A program made the position numbers and the translations under genes. The notes beneath the pieces were generated by a model. It had not been told where the DNA came from and did no database searches. It was given only the letters and a program-made list of their open reading frames with translations. From NCBI GenBank assembly GCA_002690925.1, contig NZGD01000282.1, positions 27,697 through 91,696 on the forward strand: 64,000 nt of DNA, read 5' to 3'. Of this stretch, positions 17,880 to 28,367 are shown in pieces; within the stretch, counting starts at the first letter, position 1, and every line of letters starts with the position of its first letter. This DNA comes from Rhodopirellula sp. (GTDB taxonomy: Bacteria; Planctomycetota; Planctomycetia; Pirellulales; Pirellulaceae).

Positions 17880-20800
17880 ATGAAAATAGCAGTAAGAATT
17901 TTGCGGGATACAAAATCGACCTTCATTCTGACGGTTGTGTGTGTGGTGATGCTTGGCGTTTGTTGGGTCGGCCAGGCCGAAGAATTCAGACAGCCTGAGC
18001 CTCTTGAGCCGGAAGTCGCGGAGGCATCTTCAGAAGGTGTTGATTCAATGGCAGGGATTCGAATCCCAACCGATTGGGACATTCAGTTGTATGCAGCGGA
18101 GCCTGATATTGCGAACGTCGTTGCGTTTGATATCGATAACCTTGGTCGTGTCTATGCTTGTGAGACGTTCCGTCAAAATCAGGGAGTGACTGATAATCGT
18201 GCCCACGATGATGAGTGGGTGAAAGCTGACTTGGCTGCGCAGACGGTGCAAGATCGTATTGATTATCACAAACGGCTGTTGGGTGATGCCGCGGTCACCT
18301 ACGCACAACATGACGACCGGATACGTCGCCTCGAGGATACCGATGGTGATGGAAAGGCTGATAGCAGTTATGTCCTGGCGAAAGGATTCAATCGGATTGA
18401 AGAGGGCACCGGTGCAGGAGTCCTGGTTCGAGGATCGGATGTCTACTACACATGCATTCCAAAGCTTTGGAAGTTGGTCGATCAGGATGATAACGGTGTT
18501 GCGGACGAGAAAGTCGTTTTGTCAGACGGCTATGGCGTGCGTGTCGCATTCCGCGGTCATGATATGCATGGTCTCGTTTTAGGACCTGATGGTCGTTTGT
18601 ATTTCAGTATCGGCGATCGTGGATACCACGTTACCACCGATGACGGTCGGGTATTAGCTGACCCTGAATCAGGAGCTGTATTTCGTTGTGAGTTGGACGG
18701 ATCAGGGCTTGAGGTTTTTGCCACTGGCCTTCGAAACCCACAGGAACTTGCGTTTAATGACGTTGGTGATTTGTTTTCTGTTGACAACAACAGTGATAGT
18801 GGAGATCAGGCTCGTGTGGTGCATATCTTGGAAGGTGGAGATTCAGGCTGGCGTATGCACTATCAGTATTTACCTGATCGAGGCCCCTTCAATCAGGACC
18901 GGATTTGGGAACCGCTTCATAAGGAACAACCAGCGCATATCGTTCCTCCCATTGTGAACTTGACTGATGGGCCAAGTGGTCTGGCTTTTTATCCGGGTAC
19001 CGGATTCGGTGATGCACTGAAAGATAATTTTTTCATTTGCGATTTTCGCGGAGGTCCGGTGAATAGTGGGATTCGTAGTTTTACGCTGGAGCCGAAAGGT
19101 GCCTGCTATCGCCTTGCCAGTGATAGTGATCCCATTTGGTCGGTGTTGGCGACAGATGTCGCGTTTGGGCCCGATGGAGCTCTTTACATCAGCGATTGGG
19201 TTGATGGTTGGGACGGATTGGGCAAGGGACGGATGTACCGTGTTACGGATCCACGTCACCGTGACACGCCGATTGTGAAAGAAGTGCAGCGGTTGCTCGG
19301 ATCCGATTGGGCCAGACATACCATTGAAGCACTTACTGATTATCTTTCCCATGTTGATCGCCGCATCCGCTTTGAGGCGCAGTGGGAATTGGCTCGACGG
19401 CATGAACTGGATACTTTGCTCGCTTTGGCGACCAATGCGGATGTCGATCCGGTCGGGCGTTTACACGCCCTGTGGGGTGCTGATCAGATTTTCAGGAAGG
19501 ATCTGGAGGCTCGCGATGCATCATTGAAAAAGTTGCGCCCGCTACTTCAGGACGGAGATGATGTTTTGAGAGCTGCTGCAGCCAAGGTTGCAGGTGAGCG
19601 TCTGGATTCCGGAGCAGTCGTACGTCTGCGAGCGTTATTGAGTGATCCCTCACCACGTGTCCAATATTTTTCCATATTGGCTCTCACGCAGTTGAAAGAT
19701 GCTGATGCATTTCAGCAAGTTGTTCAACGGTTGGTGTCGGCGGAGAACAACGATGCTGCGTTGCGGCATGCGGGAGTGATGTATTTTGTCAGTCTTGGCG
19801 ATCCGCTGAAAATCGCAGATTTGCGCAAGCACCCGAGTGAACCAGTCCGCCGTGCTGCTGTAGTGGCATTGAGGCGGTTGAAAATGAAGGAAACCTCATT
19901 GTTTCTCAATGATGAAAGTAGTTTGGTCGTGTTGGAGGCGGCGAGGGCTATTCATGATAAACCGATCCCATCGGCCATGAATACGTTGGCAGACATGGTC
20001 GGTGTTGTGGATGGCTCAAAGGAGTTGCTGCGTCGGATATTGAATGCCAACTACCGCATTGGAACAGCTAATTCAGCAGCAAAATTGGCTGCTTTTGCAA
20101 GCCGGGAATCAGCGATTCCAGAAATGCGGATGGAGGCATTGGATATGCTGGGGCAATGGGCACAACCAGACCCACGTGATCGTGTTCTGAATGCGTACCG
20201 CCCCCTTCCGGATCGTGAAGCTTTGGCAGCAAAGAAAGCTTTGGAGCCTCATCTTGATTCCCTGATCACAGCGCCAGAGTCAGTTCGTGAAAAGGCGATC
20301 GAGGTCGCTTCAATACTAGGGATTTCAGGAATTGCCCCGGTCTTGGTTAATCAGATTACAAATGCAGATCTTTCACCCGCGGCACGTGCGGTTGCTTTGG
20401 CTGCGCTGAATCGTTTGAATCCGAAGAGTGCCGTTGGTTTGGCTCGGCAAGTTAAACTGAAGCCCGTTACCAAGTTGCTGCCCGAAGCATTGAAGGTACT
20501 CGCACAACACGATTCAGAAGGTTCGCTGCCACGTTTCATTGAGGCGACTGAGAGCCGGAATCTGCAAGTGAGGCAGTTGGCATGGGATATTTTGGCTGAA
20601 TGTGATGGTCCTGATGCTGTGATGACCATTGAAGAGGGCGTCAGATCTTATCTGGAGGGTACTCTTTCGCAAGATGTTCAACTGAATGTGGTTGAAGCCG
20701 CGGATGGAAAGGTAGGGCGCGAGTTGCAATCTGCTATGGATGAATTCGCCCAAATGTCGTCAGAGCAGGATCCATTAGCACCATGGCTGGTGGCATTGGA

Positions 20801-21251
20801 TGGGGGAGACGTGGAGAAAGGTCGTGTGAGTTTCTTTGAAAATACGAAACTGTCGTGTCTGCGTTGCCACAAAATTGACCGGGCGGGAGGGGCAGTGGGA
20901 CCAGAACTCACCCGAATCGGAGGGCAAAAAGATCGAAGATATTTGTTGGAGTCCATCTGTTTGCCTGATGCTCAAATCGCCAAGAACTTCGAAACAGCTG
21001 TTATCGCCAATGACCTTGGTCAGGTTTTCACTGGCATTGTAAAATCTGAGAATGAGGATTTTGTCGAGCTGATTCAGAATGATGGGGGGCAAGTTCGCAT
21101 TTTGCTGGATGAAATCGTAGCGCGCCGCAAGGGAATTTCATCCATGCCAGCAGATTTGACAAAGCTGATGTCCAAACGTGAACTGAGGGACTTGGTGGCC
21201 TATCTTGTGAGTCTGAAGTCGAGTCAACGCGGTGGCGATGAGGTTGAATGA
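17880..21251 (+). CDS. PVC-type propeller/HEAT/haem-binding protein (membrane-bound dehydrogenase type)
   Basis: 1123 residues with an N-terminal signal peptide (TFILTVVCVVMLGVCWVGQA). Residues about 55-460 form the planctomycete-verrucomicrobial propeller domain related to sugar dehydrogenases (FDIDNLGRVYACETFR, FSIGDRGYHV, GLRNPQELAFND, DWVDGWDG). Residues about 480-950 are HEAT-like helical repeats (LRRLKMKETS-type units). The C-terminal cytochrome c-like domain carries CLRCH (about 992-996) and GPELTRIGG, matching the C-terminal haem-binding domain described in Pirellula. By family knowledge such proteins are periplasmic and probably pass electrons from an organic substrate; the substrate is unknown. 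It stands alone, with a long non-coding stretch after it. Confidence 0.92.
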   Translation: MKIAVRILRDTKSTFILTVVCVVMLGVCWVGQAEEFRQPEPLEPEVAEASSEGVDSMAGIRIPTDWDIQLYAAEPDIANVVAFDIDNLGRVYACETFRQNQGVTDNRAHDDEWVKADLAAQTVQDRIDYHKRLLGDAAVTYAQHDDRIRRLEDTDGDGKADSSYVLAKGFNRIEEGTGAGVLVRGSDVYYTCIPKLWKLVDQDDNGVADEKVVLSDGYGVRVAFRGHDMHGLVLGPDGRLYFSIGDRGYHVTTDDGRVLADPESGAVFRCELDGSGLEVFATGLRNPQELAFNDVGDLFSVDNNSDSGDQARVVHILEGGDSGWRMHYQYLPDRGPFNQDRIWEPLHKEQPAHIVPPIVNLTDGPSGLAFYPGTGFGDALKDNFFICDFRGGPVNSGIRSFTLEPKGACYRLASDSDPIWSVLATDVAFGPDGALYISDWVDGWDGLGKGRMYRVTDPRHRDTPIVKEVQRLLGSDWARHTIEALTDYLSHVDRRIRFEAQWELARRHELDTLLALATNADVDPVGRLHALWGADQIFRKDLEARDASLKKLRPLLQDGDDVLRAAAAKVAGERLDSGAVVRLRALLSDPSPRVQYFSILALTQLKDADAFQQVVQRLVSAENNDAALRHAGVMYFVSLGDPLKIADLRKHPSEPVRRAAVVALRRLKMKETSLFLNDESSLVVLEAARAIHDKPIPSAMNTLADMVGVVDGSKELLRRILNANYRIGTANSAAKLAAFASRESAIPEMRMEALDMLGQWAQPDPRDRVLNAYRPLPDREALAAKKALEPHLDSLITAPESVREKAIEVASILGISGIAPVLVNQITNADLSPAARAVALAALNRLNPKSAVGLARQVKLKPVTKLLPEALKVLAQHDSEGSLPRFIEATESRNLQVRQLAWDILAECDGPDAVMTIEEGVRSYLEGTLSQDVQLNVVEAADGKVGRELQSAMDEFAQMSSEQDPLAPWLVALDGGDVEKGRVSFFENTKLSCLRCHKIDRAGGAVGPELTRIGGQKDRRYLLESICLPDAQIAKNFETAVIANDLGQVFTGIVKSENEDFVELIQNDGGQVRILLDEIVARRKGISSMPADLTKLMSKRELRDLVAYLVSLKSSQRGGDEVE

Positions 21252-21845
21252 ACTAGGTTGTTCGAATTGTGACTCAATGATTTGCTCCAATCTCCGAAAC
21301 CCATTGCTTGTGTGCAATGTGATGAGTCAGATGTTGCTTCACCAGACCTTGGAAAACGTTAACGCTGCTTGACACGCTGTTGGCGTCGGGTCGGACGCCT
21401 GTTGGATAACTTTGCTGCTGAATGATCCGGTTAACTCAATCTTGAATGGTCCATTGCTTGGTTCTTTTTCACCACCTGCGTTCCAATAACTAGTCAAGGC
21501 ATCGTTTGCGATTCAGATAGTAAGATAGGGCATGGCATATGGCCAATTATCGATCAGGTTTTTCTAGTTGACGTTGCTCGTCTGAATCTGATGATTTCTG
21601 ATTGCAGTAAAGATGACCGGCAATTTGACGGACAACTCATCATTTTACGCTGTGGGTTGTGATATTGCATTCCGACTGAAACAGCTTCTGACCACCATGT
21701 CATTTTCACGGTTGAGCCTGAGAGCTTGCAATCAGACAGTCGCGTTGCATTTAGCGAAGACAGCCTATTGTGGCTTCTACCGCGGGACTTGAAACTTTAG
21801 GACCTCTTACAGTAGATCTAAACGCAACAGTCTCATTTCGTTTGA
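21252..21845. other. 594-bp non-coding stretch
   Basis: No gene, tRNA or terminator recognised on either strand. The only structure noted is a 6-bp perfect stem at 21382-21399 (GGCGTC, six-base loop, GACGCC) without a following T run. It separates two convergent genes, so both 3' ends map here. Confidence 0.5.
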
Positions 21846-22454
21846 TCAGCACTCTTTCAATTGCTGAACAGCTTGGCGGGCTCGCGCAAGGAAATCATTC
21901 TTCGGCTCACCCGTTTCCAAGAAGATTGGCGAACCGATGGTGATGCAACTGAGCAAGGGAACCGGCAGAACTTCTCCCCGGGGCAAAATTCGATTTACAT
22001 TGTCGATGTATACGGGTACCAATTCCAGGTCGGGCCGTTTCTTTGCCATGTAGAACAGGCCACTCTTGAATTTCCCCATCTCATCATCTCCAGCAGATCT
22101 TCCACCCTCGGGGAACATGATGAGGGAATACACATCACCCATTTGCTGAAGCATGATATCGATGGGGCTCTTGTGGACTTTGATCTCCTTGCGATCCACA
22201 AGTAGAGCATTGAAGCTTTCTGCCATGTGGGGCTTCAGCCAACCTTTCGTCCAGTAGTCCTTGGCGGCAACAGGACGTGTGATTCTTCGGAGTTCACGGG
22301 GTAATGCAGACCACAGCACTACGGCATCGAGATGGCTTGTGTGATTGGCGAAGTAGATGCGTTGGCAGGTATCCGGCTGGCAATCAACCCAACGTACAGT
22401 GAATCCACTGAAAAGCTTCGCCAGCAGAACGATAACGTGACTCGTGAATGTCAT
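21846..22454 (-). CDS. Lysophospholipid acyltransferase family protein (PlsC-like)
   Basis: 202 residues. The PlsC/1-acyl-glycerol-3-phosphate acyltransferase core is present: NHTSHLD (about 37-43, the NHxxxxD catalytic pair) and the glycerophosphate-binding FPEGGRS (about 114-120). A downstream VPVYIDN segment matches the fourth block. One hydrophobic segment at the N-terminus should hold it at the cytoplasmic face of the membrane. It is a little shorter than typical PlsC (about 240). The likely acyl acceptor is lysophosphatidic acid or another lyso-lipid; the sequence does not say. The next gene on the same strand begins 82 bp upstream at its 3' side (22537), so a joint transcript is possible. 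Confidence 0.85.
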   Translation of the reverse strand: MTFTSHVIVLLAKLFSGFTVRWVDCQPDTCQRIYFANHTSHLDAVVLWSALPRELRRITRPVAAKDYWTKGWLKPHMAESFNALLVDRKEIKVHKSPIDIMLQQMGDVYSLIMFPEGGRSAGDDEMGKFKSGLFYMAKKRPDLELVPVYIDNVNRILPRGEVLPVPLLSCITIGSPIFLETGEPKNDFLARARQAVQQLKEC

Positions 22455-22536
22455 TGGTTAAATCTAAGGTCAAAGTCGTTCTGCAAAGTAGCTGGAACAC
22501 GAAAAAAATTCGGTATGTGTTTGTTCAACTTTCTAT

Positions 22537-24885
22537 TCATCCGATGATATTGTCTCCAGCATTTTCCTGTTGGTGGATGGTCACTGGCCAGCCTGCAAAT
22601 TGATTTTCAAGTTTTCCATTTGTCGCATCGATCAGGAAACGGAAACAGTCGATCTGGTACGTTCTTTCTTCGGTGTCGATCGTTACCAGGCCAAATCCAC
22701 TGCCTTTTTGATGTGCCTTCTCATAGCGATTTTTTTTTGTGCCCACCTCTGGATTCCCAACGGCGTAAACGTAAATCATGTTTCCGAACCCGTCGAGGTA
22801 TTCACCGGTATTTTCCAAACCGTGTGCTGGTCGTTTTTGGTGTGGCATGCCAACTTCATCTGGCCTCCACCAACGGGGGTAGCCTGCGGCGATTGCTGGT
22901 GTGCAAAAAGACCACATGCTATCACGTTGACGATCCACTCCATACTGCGACAACGAGGTCAGGTGTTGGTCTCCATTAATATGCAAGGCCTTTGATTCGC
23001 GCAGGATGTCAATGGCTCGGTCTCGTGGCGTTTGCGGCCAGCCCCCTGAGTCGAGATCAGCTTTCAGATAGCCATCGTATTTTCCATGGTGAGTTGCCAC
23101 TCCCGCAAATACGGTTTGGCTCAGCAGGATCTTCATTTTGTGACCGCGCCAATCTTTACCCCATTTCTTCAAGAACGATTCCTGACGTACGCCGAGCAGA
23201 TGGAGCCCCTGTTTATCCAGCACAGATGTTTCGAAATTTTGGTCTTTGACATGGTCTGCGCGGCCGCTGCCGGTATCGACATGCTGAGGCCCACTTTTGA
23301 ATTGCCGATCGCCAAGGATCGCAAAGCTCACGTCGCCGTATACCATGTCACCGTAGTAAACACTGATGCCCTGTTGGACAGGCGTGGGGTCATGGACATC
23401 CGGATGATGTGCTGTATTCGTCTTATGCACGACATTTACCATGCGCGCTGGTTCTCTGTACCCACCGTTTGATGAAGCACCACCGGTTTGGACATCCATT
23501 GGAGCCCCACCTTCGCCCCAGATGTTACCTTGGAAAACATCATGGTCGTCTGCAATGCAGATCGTCGGCCGGTCACGCATCGCTTCCCTAAACGACCATC
23601 CAAACATGTAGTATTTGCGCAGATAGTTCAGGATTGCCGGCTCAGCTGGATCACGGATCAGGCCGTAGCCGCCATGGCTTTCGTAGAGCTGGTCACCGGA
23701 AAAGTAAATCAGGTCTGGATCAAGCTTGACAATGTTTCTGGCTACTGGCTCGTAAGGGAAGCCGTAATGATTTTGGCACGTCAATGCTCCGATTCTCAGC
23801 GGTCTTCCTGCAGGATTGGCTTTGATCATGCCACTCCAGATTGACTCCTCTTCGACACCATCCGTTTTCAGTTCCCTGTACACCAATCGGTACGGCGTGA
23901 CGGCTTTCTCATTCCAATGAGGAATTCGGAAAGTTGCGGTCCAGGCATCAGTGTCCAGCGCTGTATGGCCGAGCGATTTCCAGTTACCGTCGACTTTGAC
24001 CTGCAATTCAATCTTCTGGTTGTCCTGCTTTCCCAATGGTCCAGTGAGAGCACTGATCTTCAGTACGAAACCCTCGTCGCTACGCGAATCACTTAGGGAA
24101 TACATTGACCACAGGATCGGGCCGAATTGCCGTGATTCATCGACGGTGAAAGCGTTTCCAGTGGCTGACCAATCTTTGAAGCGGTAACGCCCACCTTGAC
24201 CTTTTTTCAGTTTGGCGTCGAAATTGTTGACAAGCGAAACGTTTCCAAGCACCGCTTCGGACTGAACTCTTGTGGTCAGTTGATCCAGTTTTTTTCCGGA
24301 CGATGTTTCAGCGATGAGCGTGAGTTCAACCTGAGCCCCCAGTCCACGGGCCAATAGTCTTAGTGTCGTCTCATTAGCAAGTTCGACAGATTTGTTACCC
24401 GTTTTGCGGCCCAGTACCAGTTGCCCCTCGAGAACTCCGGCATTGATTCCACCACTTGCAAAGCAGTTGCTGCGATATTCATTCAGTTCGCTCTTGGTGC
24501 CGATTCGAAAACCTGCCCCCGCATCTTTCTGTTGGCCACCGATTTTCTGTAGCGAGACACGCATTTCAGCTGTACCACTCGGATCAGTCCATTGATGCGT
24601 GATGAGATGCAGATTGCGATTTCCCCCGGTGGTTTGGCATTCTGCCGCTCCATCTCGGACTTGCCAATCTTCCATTGGATTCGCCCAAATCCGGGAACTC
24701 AGCCAGATGCGATCGTGCGTATTGGACCACGACACAGTGGCATCAAGATCCGGTGAATTCGCCAGAGGAGCGGTGTCAGTGGTCGACAGCTTATCGTCAC
24801 CACGAATGGTTCGTGATAGACCCAAGCATGCTCCTCCGAGGGCGATTAATTTCAGGGTGATGCGTCGGGTGAGAGACTTCATCAA
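22537..24885 (-). CDS. PhoD-like secreted phosphatase with N-terminal sugar-binding-like domain
   Basis: 782 residues. The N-terminus ([17 protein letters not shown]) resembles a Tat signal. Residues about 45-245 look like a beta-sandwich, concanavalin/LamG-type domain ([27 protein letters not shown]). Residues about 360-760 are an alkaline-phosphatase-D-type metallophosphoesterase: [16 protein letters not shown] (about 390-405), [10 protein letters not shown] (about 445-454), and GDQHL in the third metal block. It would hydrolyse phosphomonoesters or diesters outside the cell. The gene follows the NagB/PIG-L fusion by 61 bp on the same strand, so it may be the third gene of that operon. Confidence 0.87.
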   Translation of the reverse strand: MMKSLTRRITLKLIALGGACLGLSRTIRGDDKLSTTDTAPLANSPDLDATVSWSNTHDRIWLSSRIWANPMEDWQVRDGAAECQTTGGNRNLHLITHQWTDPSGTAEMRVSLQKIGGQQKDAGAGFRIGTKSELNEYRSNCFASGGINAGVLEGQLVLGRKTGNKSVELANETTLRLLARGLGAQVELTLIAETSSGKKLDQLTTRVQSEAVLGNVSLVNNFDAKLKKGQGGRYRFKDWSATGNAFTVDESRQFGPILWSMYSLSDSRSDEGFVLKISALTGPLGKQDNQKIELQVKVDGNWKSLGHTALDTDAWTATFRIPHWNEKAVTPYRLVYRELKTDGVEEESIWSGMIKANPAGRPLRIGALTCQNHYGFPYEPVARNIVKLDPDLIYFSGDQLYESHGGYGLIRDPAEPAILNYLRKYYMFGWSFREAMRDRPTICIADDHDVFQGNIWGEGGAPMDVQTGGASSNGGYREPARMVNVVHKTNTAHHPDVHDPTPVQQGISVYYGDMVYGDVSFAILGDRQFKSGPQHVDTGSGRADHVKDQNFETSVLDKQGLHLLGVRQESFLKKWGKDWRGHKMKILLSQTVFAGVATHHGKYDGYLKADLDSGGWPQTPRDRAIDILRESKALHINGDQHLTSLSQYGVDRQRDSMWSFCTPAIAAGYPRWWRPDEVGMPHQKRPAHGLENTGEYLDGFGNMIYVYAVGNPEVGTKKNRYEKAHQKGSGFGLVTIDTEERTYQIDCFRFLIDATNGKLENQFAGWPVTIHQQENAGDNIIG

Positions 24886-24946
24886 ATGATCCTTCCGATT
24901 GGTTATGGCTTTCTATTTTGGTTTGTGCTGTCGAGCACAGGTAGCT

Positions 24947-26872
24947 CTAAAGCTCGATGCCCGATTGTCCATCCCAGCGGACAAAGCCTTCGATTGCAGC
25001 ATACTCAGCCAAGCCAATTTCATCGTACCTTCTTGCGGTATCAGCATTACGTTGTTCTGCTCGTTGCCAGAATTCCCGCACGTCGGATCCGGGGAACAAA
25101 GCACGGTCTTTTTGAGATTCGTGTTTGAAGATGGCGGCCCGCTTTTTTGCAACTTCGGTCGGGCTCAGTGGAACGGCCATTTCGATTTGGTGAGGAGGCC
25201 ATTCCTGCCACGCTCCACGGTACAGCCAGATTGCACAGCTCTCGTACCAAGCATCCAATTCACACTGCTTGCAGGATTGAAGGATCGCCGACAGGCAGGT
25301 GCGGTGCGTTCCATGTGGATCAGAAAGGTCACCGGCAGCGTAAATCTGATGAGGTTGAACTCGGCGAAGCAGGTCCAATGTTATGTTGATATCCGCGGAC
25401 GAGATGGGACTCTTTTTAACGCGGCCAGTTTGGTAGAACGGCAAGTCTAGGAAATGCAGATGTTCGTCTTTGACCCCACAACATCGTGCGCCCTCGCGTG
25501 CTTCTCCACGCCGGATCAAACCCTTGATACGCTGCACCTGATCACTGTCGACTTGGCCTGGTTGTTTCTTTCGCAGAACCTCATCAATGTGTGATTCCAA
25601 CTCGGCGAGGCCCGGTGCGTGAATTTGGAACTCATTACAGAAGTCCTCGACAAACTCGGCAAACCGAATCGCGTCTTCATCAAAGACTGCGATGTTTCCT
25701 GAAGTTTGATAGGCAATGTGGACCTCATGCCCCTGTTCAACCAGACGGATCAAAGTTCCGCCCATCGAAATGACATCATCGTCCGGATGTGGTGAGAAGA
25801 CGATGATGCGTTTTGGAAAGATGTCGTCACGATGCCCGGGGCGATCGCCCACTTGTTTTGCATGCTCTGGTTTGCCACCCGGCCACCCAGTGATTGTCGA
25901 ATGCATATGACGAAAAACTCGCAGGTTTATGTCGTACGCATTTCCATGGGCTGCCAGCAGGTCCTGTAAGCCCTGTTCGTTGTAGTCCGCGTCTGTGAGT
26001 TTGAGAACGGCTTTACCCAGTTCTTGTGATAGATCTATTACGGCTCGCCTGATGGTTGCGGAATCCCAATTGACCTCACCCAGAAGCCACGGAGCTTGGG
26101 ATCGGGTCAGGCTAGAAGCAGCAGATTCATCGAGCAAGAAGTGTGTATCTGGGTGGTCTTGTAGGAATGTGGCTGGGATCGTCGTGTTCGCATAGCCTTC
26201 GACTGTCTTGGCTACGATGTCGGCTTTTCCCTCACCAAACGCAAGTAGCTTGATACGCTTTGCTTCAAGGATCGTACCCACACCCATCGTGATTGCGTAA
26301 CGAGGAACATTCTCAGTACCAAAAAAGTCACTGGCGGCATCAGTGCGCGTCACCGTATCCAAGGTAATCATTCGCGTTCTCGTTGCCCGGTCTGATCCAG
26401 GCTCGTTCAAGCCAATGTGGCCGGTGCGATTGATTCCGAGCAGCTGGATGTCGATACCGCCACAATCACGGATCAGCTGTTCATATTGGTGGCAGTATTC
26501 AGCCACATCCCCCTTGGGGATGGATCCATCAGGAATGTGAATGTTGCAGGGTTGGATGTCAACAAGATCGAAAAGATGCTCATGCATGAATCGAGCAACG
26601 CTCTGCAACTCAAGAGGTTGCATGGGGAAAAATTCATCAAGATTGAATGTGATGACATTGGCAAAAGAAATTTCGCCTCTTCGGTGCATCCGCACGAGTT
26701 CATCGTAAACATTGACAGGCGAAGATCCAGCGACCAGCCCCAGGACGCACATCTGTCCCCGTTCTTCTTTTTCACTTATCAGTTCTGCGATTTCTCTTGC
26801 GGCTGCGACACTGGCGTCAGATGCACGATTGAAAACGCTACAAGGGATTCGTTCATTGGGAAATTCAATCAC
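24947..26872 (-). CDS. Glucosamine-6-phosphate deaminase-like / PIG-L deacetylase fusion
   Basis: 641 residues. Residues about 1-265 are NagB-like (FNLDEF, catalytic Asp about 79; GHIGLNEPGS, His about 152 and Glu about 157). The third residue of the catalytic group, Asp in Escherichia coli NagB (GNDGH), is Thr here (NRTGH). Residues about 355-560 are PIG-L/LmbE-like with the zinc motif PHPDDD (about 361-366) and HGTH (520-523). It could deacetylate GlcNAc-6-phosphate or a related sugar and deaminate the product to fructose-6-phosphate. This NagB-PIG-L arrangement is known in other bacteria. GTG 26872 overlaps the upstream ROK stop as GTGA. The altered triad leaves the deaminase step uncertain. 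Confidence 0.9.
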   Translation of the reverse strand: MIEFPNERIPCSVFNRASDASVAAAREIAELISEKEERGQMCVLGLVAGSSPVNVYDELVRMHRRGEISFANVITFNLDEFFPMQPLELQSVARFMHEHLFDLVDIQPCNIHIPDGSIPKGDVAEYCHQYEQLIRDCGGIDIQLLGINRTGHIGLNEPGSDRATRTRMITLDTVTRTDAASDFFGTENVPRYAITMGVGTILEAKRIKLLAFGEGKADIVAKTVEGYANTTIPATFLQDHPDTHFLLDESAASSLTRSQAPWLLGEVNWDSATIRRAVIDLSQELGKAVLKLTDADYNEQGLQDLLAAHGNAYDINLRVFRHMHSTITGWPGGKPEHAKQVGDRPGHRDDIFPKRIIVFSPHPDDDVISMGGTLIRLVEQGHEVHIAYQTSGNIAVFDEDAIRFAEFVEDFCNEFQIHAPGLAELESHIDEVLRKKQPGQVDSDQVQRIKGLIRRGEAREGARCCGVKDEHLHFLDLPFYQTGRVKKSPISSADINITLDLLRRVQPHQIYAAGDLSDPHGTHRTCLSAILQSCKQCELDAWYESCAIWLYRGAWQEWPPHQIEMAVPLSPTEVAKKRAAIFKHESQKDRALFPGSDVREFWQRAEQRNADTARRYDEIGLAEYAAIEGFVRWDGQSGIEL

Positions 26873-27894
26873 GATGCAATTACCTGTTGTGCGACCTTGG
26901 CTGCTCCAATGACACCGGCATCATTACCGAGTGAAGCAAATTCGACTTGCAAATGACTACCCACCTCTTCGAGGGTGGTGGCGATAATCGTATTCCGTAC
27001 GGTTGTTAAAAAGTTTTGCCCCACATTGGATTGGCTGCCACCAAAGGTCATCGCTCCACCTAGTAACACCACTGCTGGATCGATGACCTGCGCCATTTGG
27101 CCGATTGCCTGCCCCAAGTACTTGGCGGTCTGATCAATGACTGTGTTGCATAGTTCACAGCCGTCTTGAGCGAGTGTGGCAATGTCTCTGGGAGTAACAT
27201 TATCAGTTTTCAGTAATGAAGCGATCTTTGAGTTGTTTGTTGTTCTCGCCAATGAGTGCAATTGTGTGACCACTCCTTTTGACCCGGCGTAGGCTTCTAA
27301 ATGGCCCATTTTTCCGCATGTGCATGGAAGAGCTTCATTGCCAAATCTGATTGCGATGTGCCCAAGTTCGCCAGCGCAACCATGGTCACCGCCGTACGGA
27401 GAACCATTCATTACCAAACCACAGCCGATGCCGGTTCCCAGCGTTACGAGTGCGAGTGATTTATGGCCCAGAGATCTTAATGCGTGTTCAGCGTAGGCTG
27501 CTGAATTCGCATCATTCACGACGACGTTCGGCAGATCTTTTGACTGGCGGAGAATTTCCCGCAGCCGTTTTCCCTGCCATTCAGGAAGATTCACAACTTC
27601 CCGCAGGACTGCTTCTCGAGAATCAAGCACCCCCGGAACGGCCAAGCCAATACCTGCCAACTTGAAGTTACAGCCTTCCAGGGAAGATAATTCGCGGTCA
27701 GCAAAAGCTACTGCGGCGTCAAACACTCGTTCAGGTGTTATAAAATCTGGCGTTGCCAAAGCATCCTTGGCACGCACGGCGCCCGAGGCATCGATGAGCC
27801 CGAGTTTGACGTTCGTTCCACCCACATCGATGCCGAGAAATAAGTCTTCTTGGGCAAGGGGAAGTGTTGAGCAGATGGTAGGCTTGCTGGTCAT
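26869..27894 (-). CDS. ROK-family sugar kinase
   Basis: 341 residues. The phosphate-binding GIDVGGTNVK is at about 21-30, the catalytic Asp in VNDANSA at about 128, LGTGIGCGLV binds the nucleotide, and GELGHI with CTCGKMGHLEAYAG is the ROK zinc site (the last usual Cys is His). Phosphorylates glucose, N-acetylglucosamine or a similar sugar; the coupled NagB/PIG-L gene favours N-acetylglucosamine. It is probably the first gene of a unit ROK, NagB/PIG-L, PhoD. A LacI-type palindrome lies about 290 bp upstream. The catalytic residues are intact, so this is a kinase and not the ROK repressor type; no N-terminal helix-turn-helix is present. Confidence 0.9.
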   Translation of the reverse strand: MTSKPTICSTLPLAQEDLFLGIDVGGTNVKLGLIDASGAVRAKDALATPDFITPERVFDAAVAFADRELSSLEGCNFKLAGIGLAVPGVLDSREAVLREVVNLPEWQGKRLREILRQSKDLPNVVVNDANSAAYAEHALRSLGHKSLALVTLGTGIGCGLVMNGSPYGGDHGCAGELGHIAIRFGNEALPCTCGKMGHLEAYAGSKGVVTQLHSLARTTNNSKIASLLKTDNVTPRDIATLAQDGCELCNTVIDQTAKYLGQAIGQMAQVIDPAVVLLGGAMTFGGSQSNVGQNFLTTVRNTIIATTLEEVGSHLQVEFASLGNDAGVIGAAKVAQQVIAS

Positions 27895-28367
27895 AAACGC
27901 GGTTGAGGGCTAGACAAGGAATCGCACCTTTCACGCGTCATGAATAGGTAACGCAGCGAGGTGATGATTGGTTGTGTGAGCGGGATCTGGAATCGACTTC
28001 ACACTCAATGCACAGGATCCAGCAAAGCGGCATCCGGTGTTGAAAGGTCCCATGTTAATCAAAAAGGACCGGAATAGGCATGATGACAGCCGGAAAGTAG
28101 TCAAGCACGGCACGAAAATGAGTATTCGAAGCTGGCCGCGACTGCCAAGCATGTACGCATCACGGATTGAGAGTCGTCATTATCCTTGGCAACGTTGCCA
28201 TCGGTACACTCGTTGCAACATGATCATGTGGTAAGCGAGGTATCGCGAGGCCCTGTATGTCTGCGATTGGCAAAGCTTTTGAGGATAGTTCCGCGAATGG
28301 ACTCTTAGCCTTGAGCAATCAATGTCTGGAAAAAGTTGGTAAAGCTCGCAATCCTTTACGGTAGCCC
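27895..28367. other. Intergenic region upstream of the ROK operon
   Basis: About 470 bp. A short plus-strand frame at 28037-28234 has no protein character. Three perfect palindromes cluster in 28187-28229: TGGCAACGTTGCCA, GTTGCAAC and ACATGATCATGT. The promoter of the ROK operon should be on the 27895 side. Confidence 0.5.
28187..28200. promoter_or_regulatory. Candidate LacI-family operator
   Basis: TGGCAACGTTGCCA is a perfect 14-bp palindrome with a central AACGTT, the pattern seen in LacI/GalR-family operators. Two further palindromes follow within 30 bp (28212-28219 and 28218-28229). It lies about 290 bp upstream of the ROK kinase start, rather far for direct repression. Neither the start site nor the regulator is known. 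Confidence 0.35.

Noticed and set aside
17741-17998. 85-residue plus-strand frame upstream of the haem protein gene
   Set aside because: It overlaps the start of the well-supported gene in another frame and has no protein character.
21382-21399. Six-base-pair hairpin GGCGTC/GACGCC
   Set aside because: No following T run and short stem; it could arise by chance in 600 bp.
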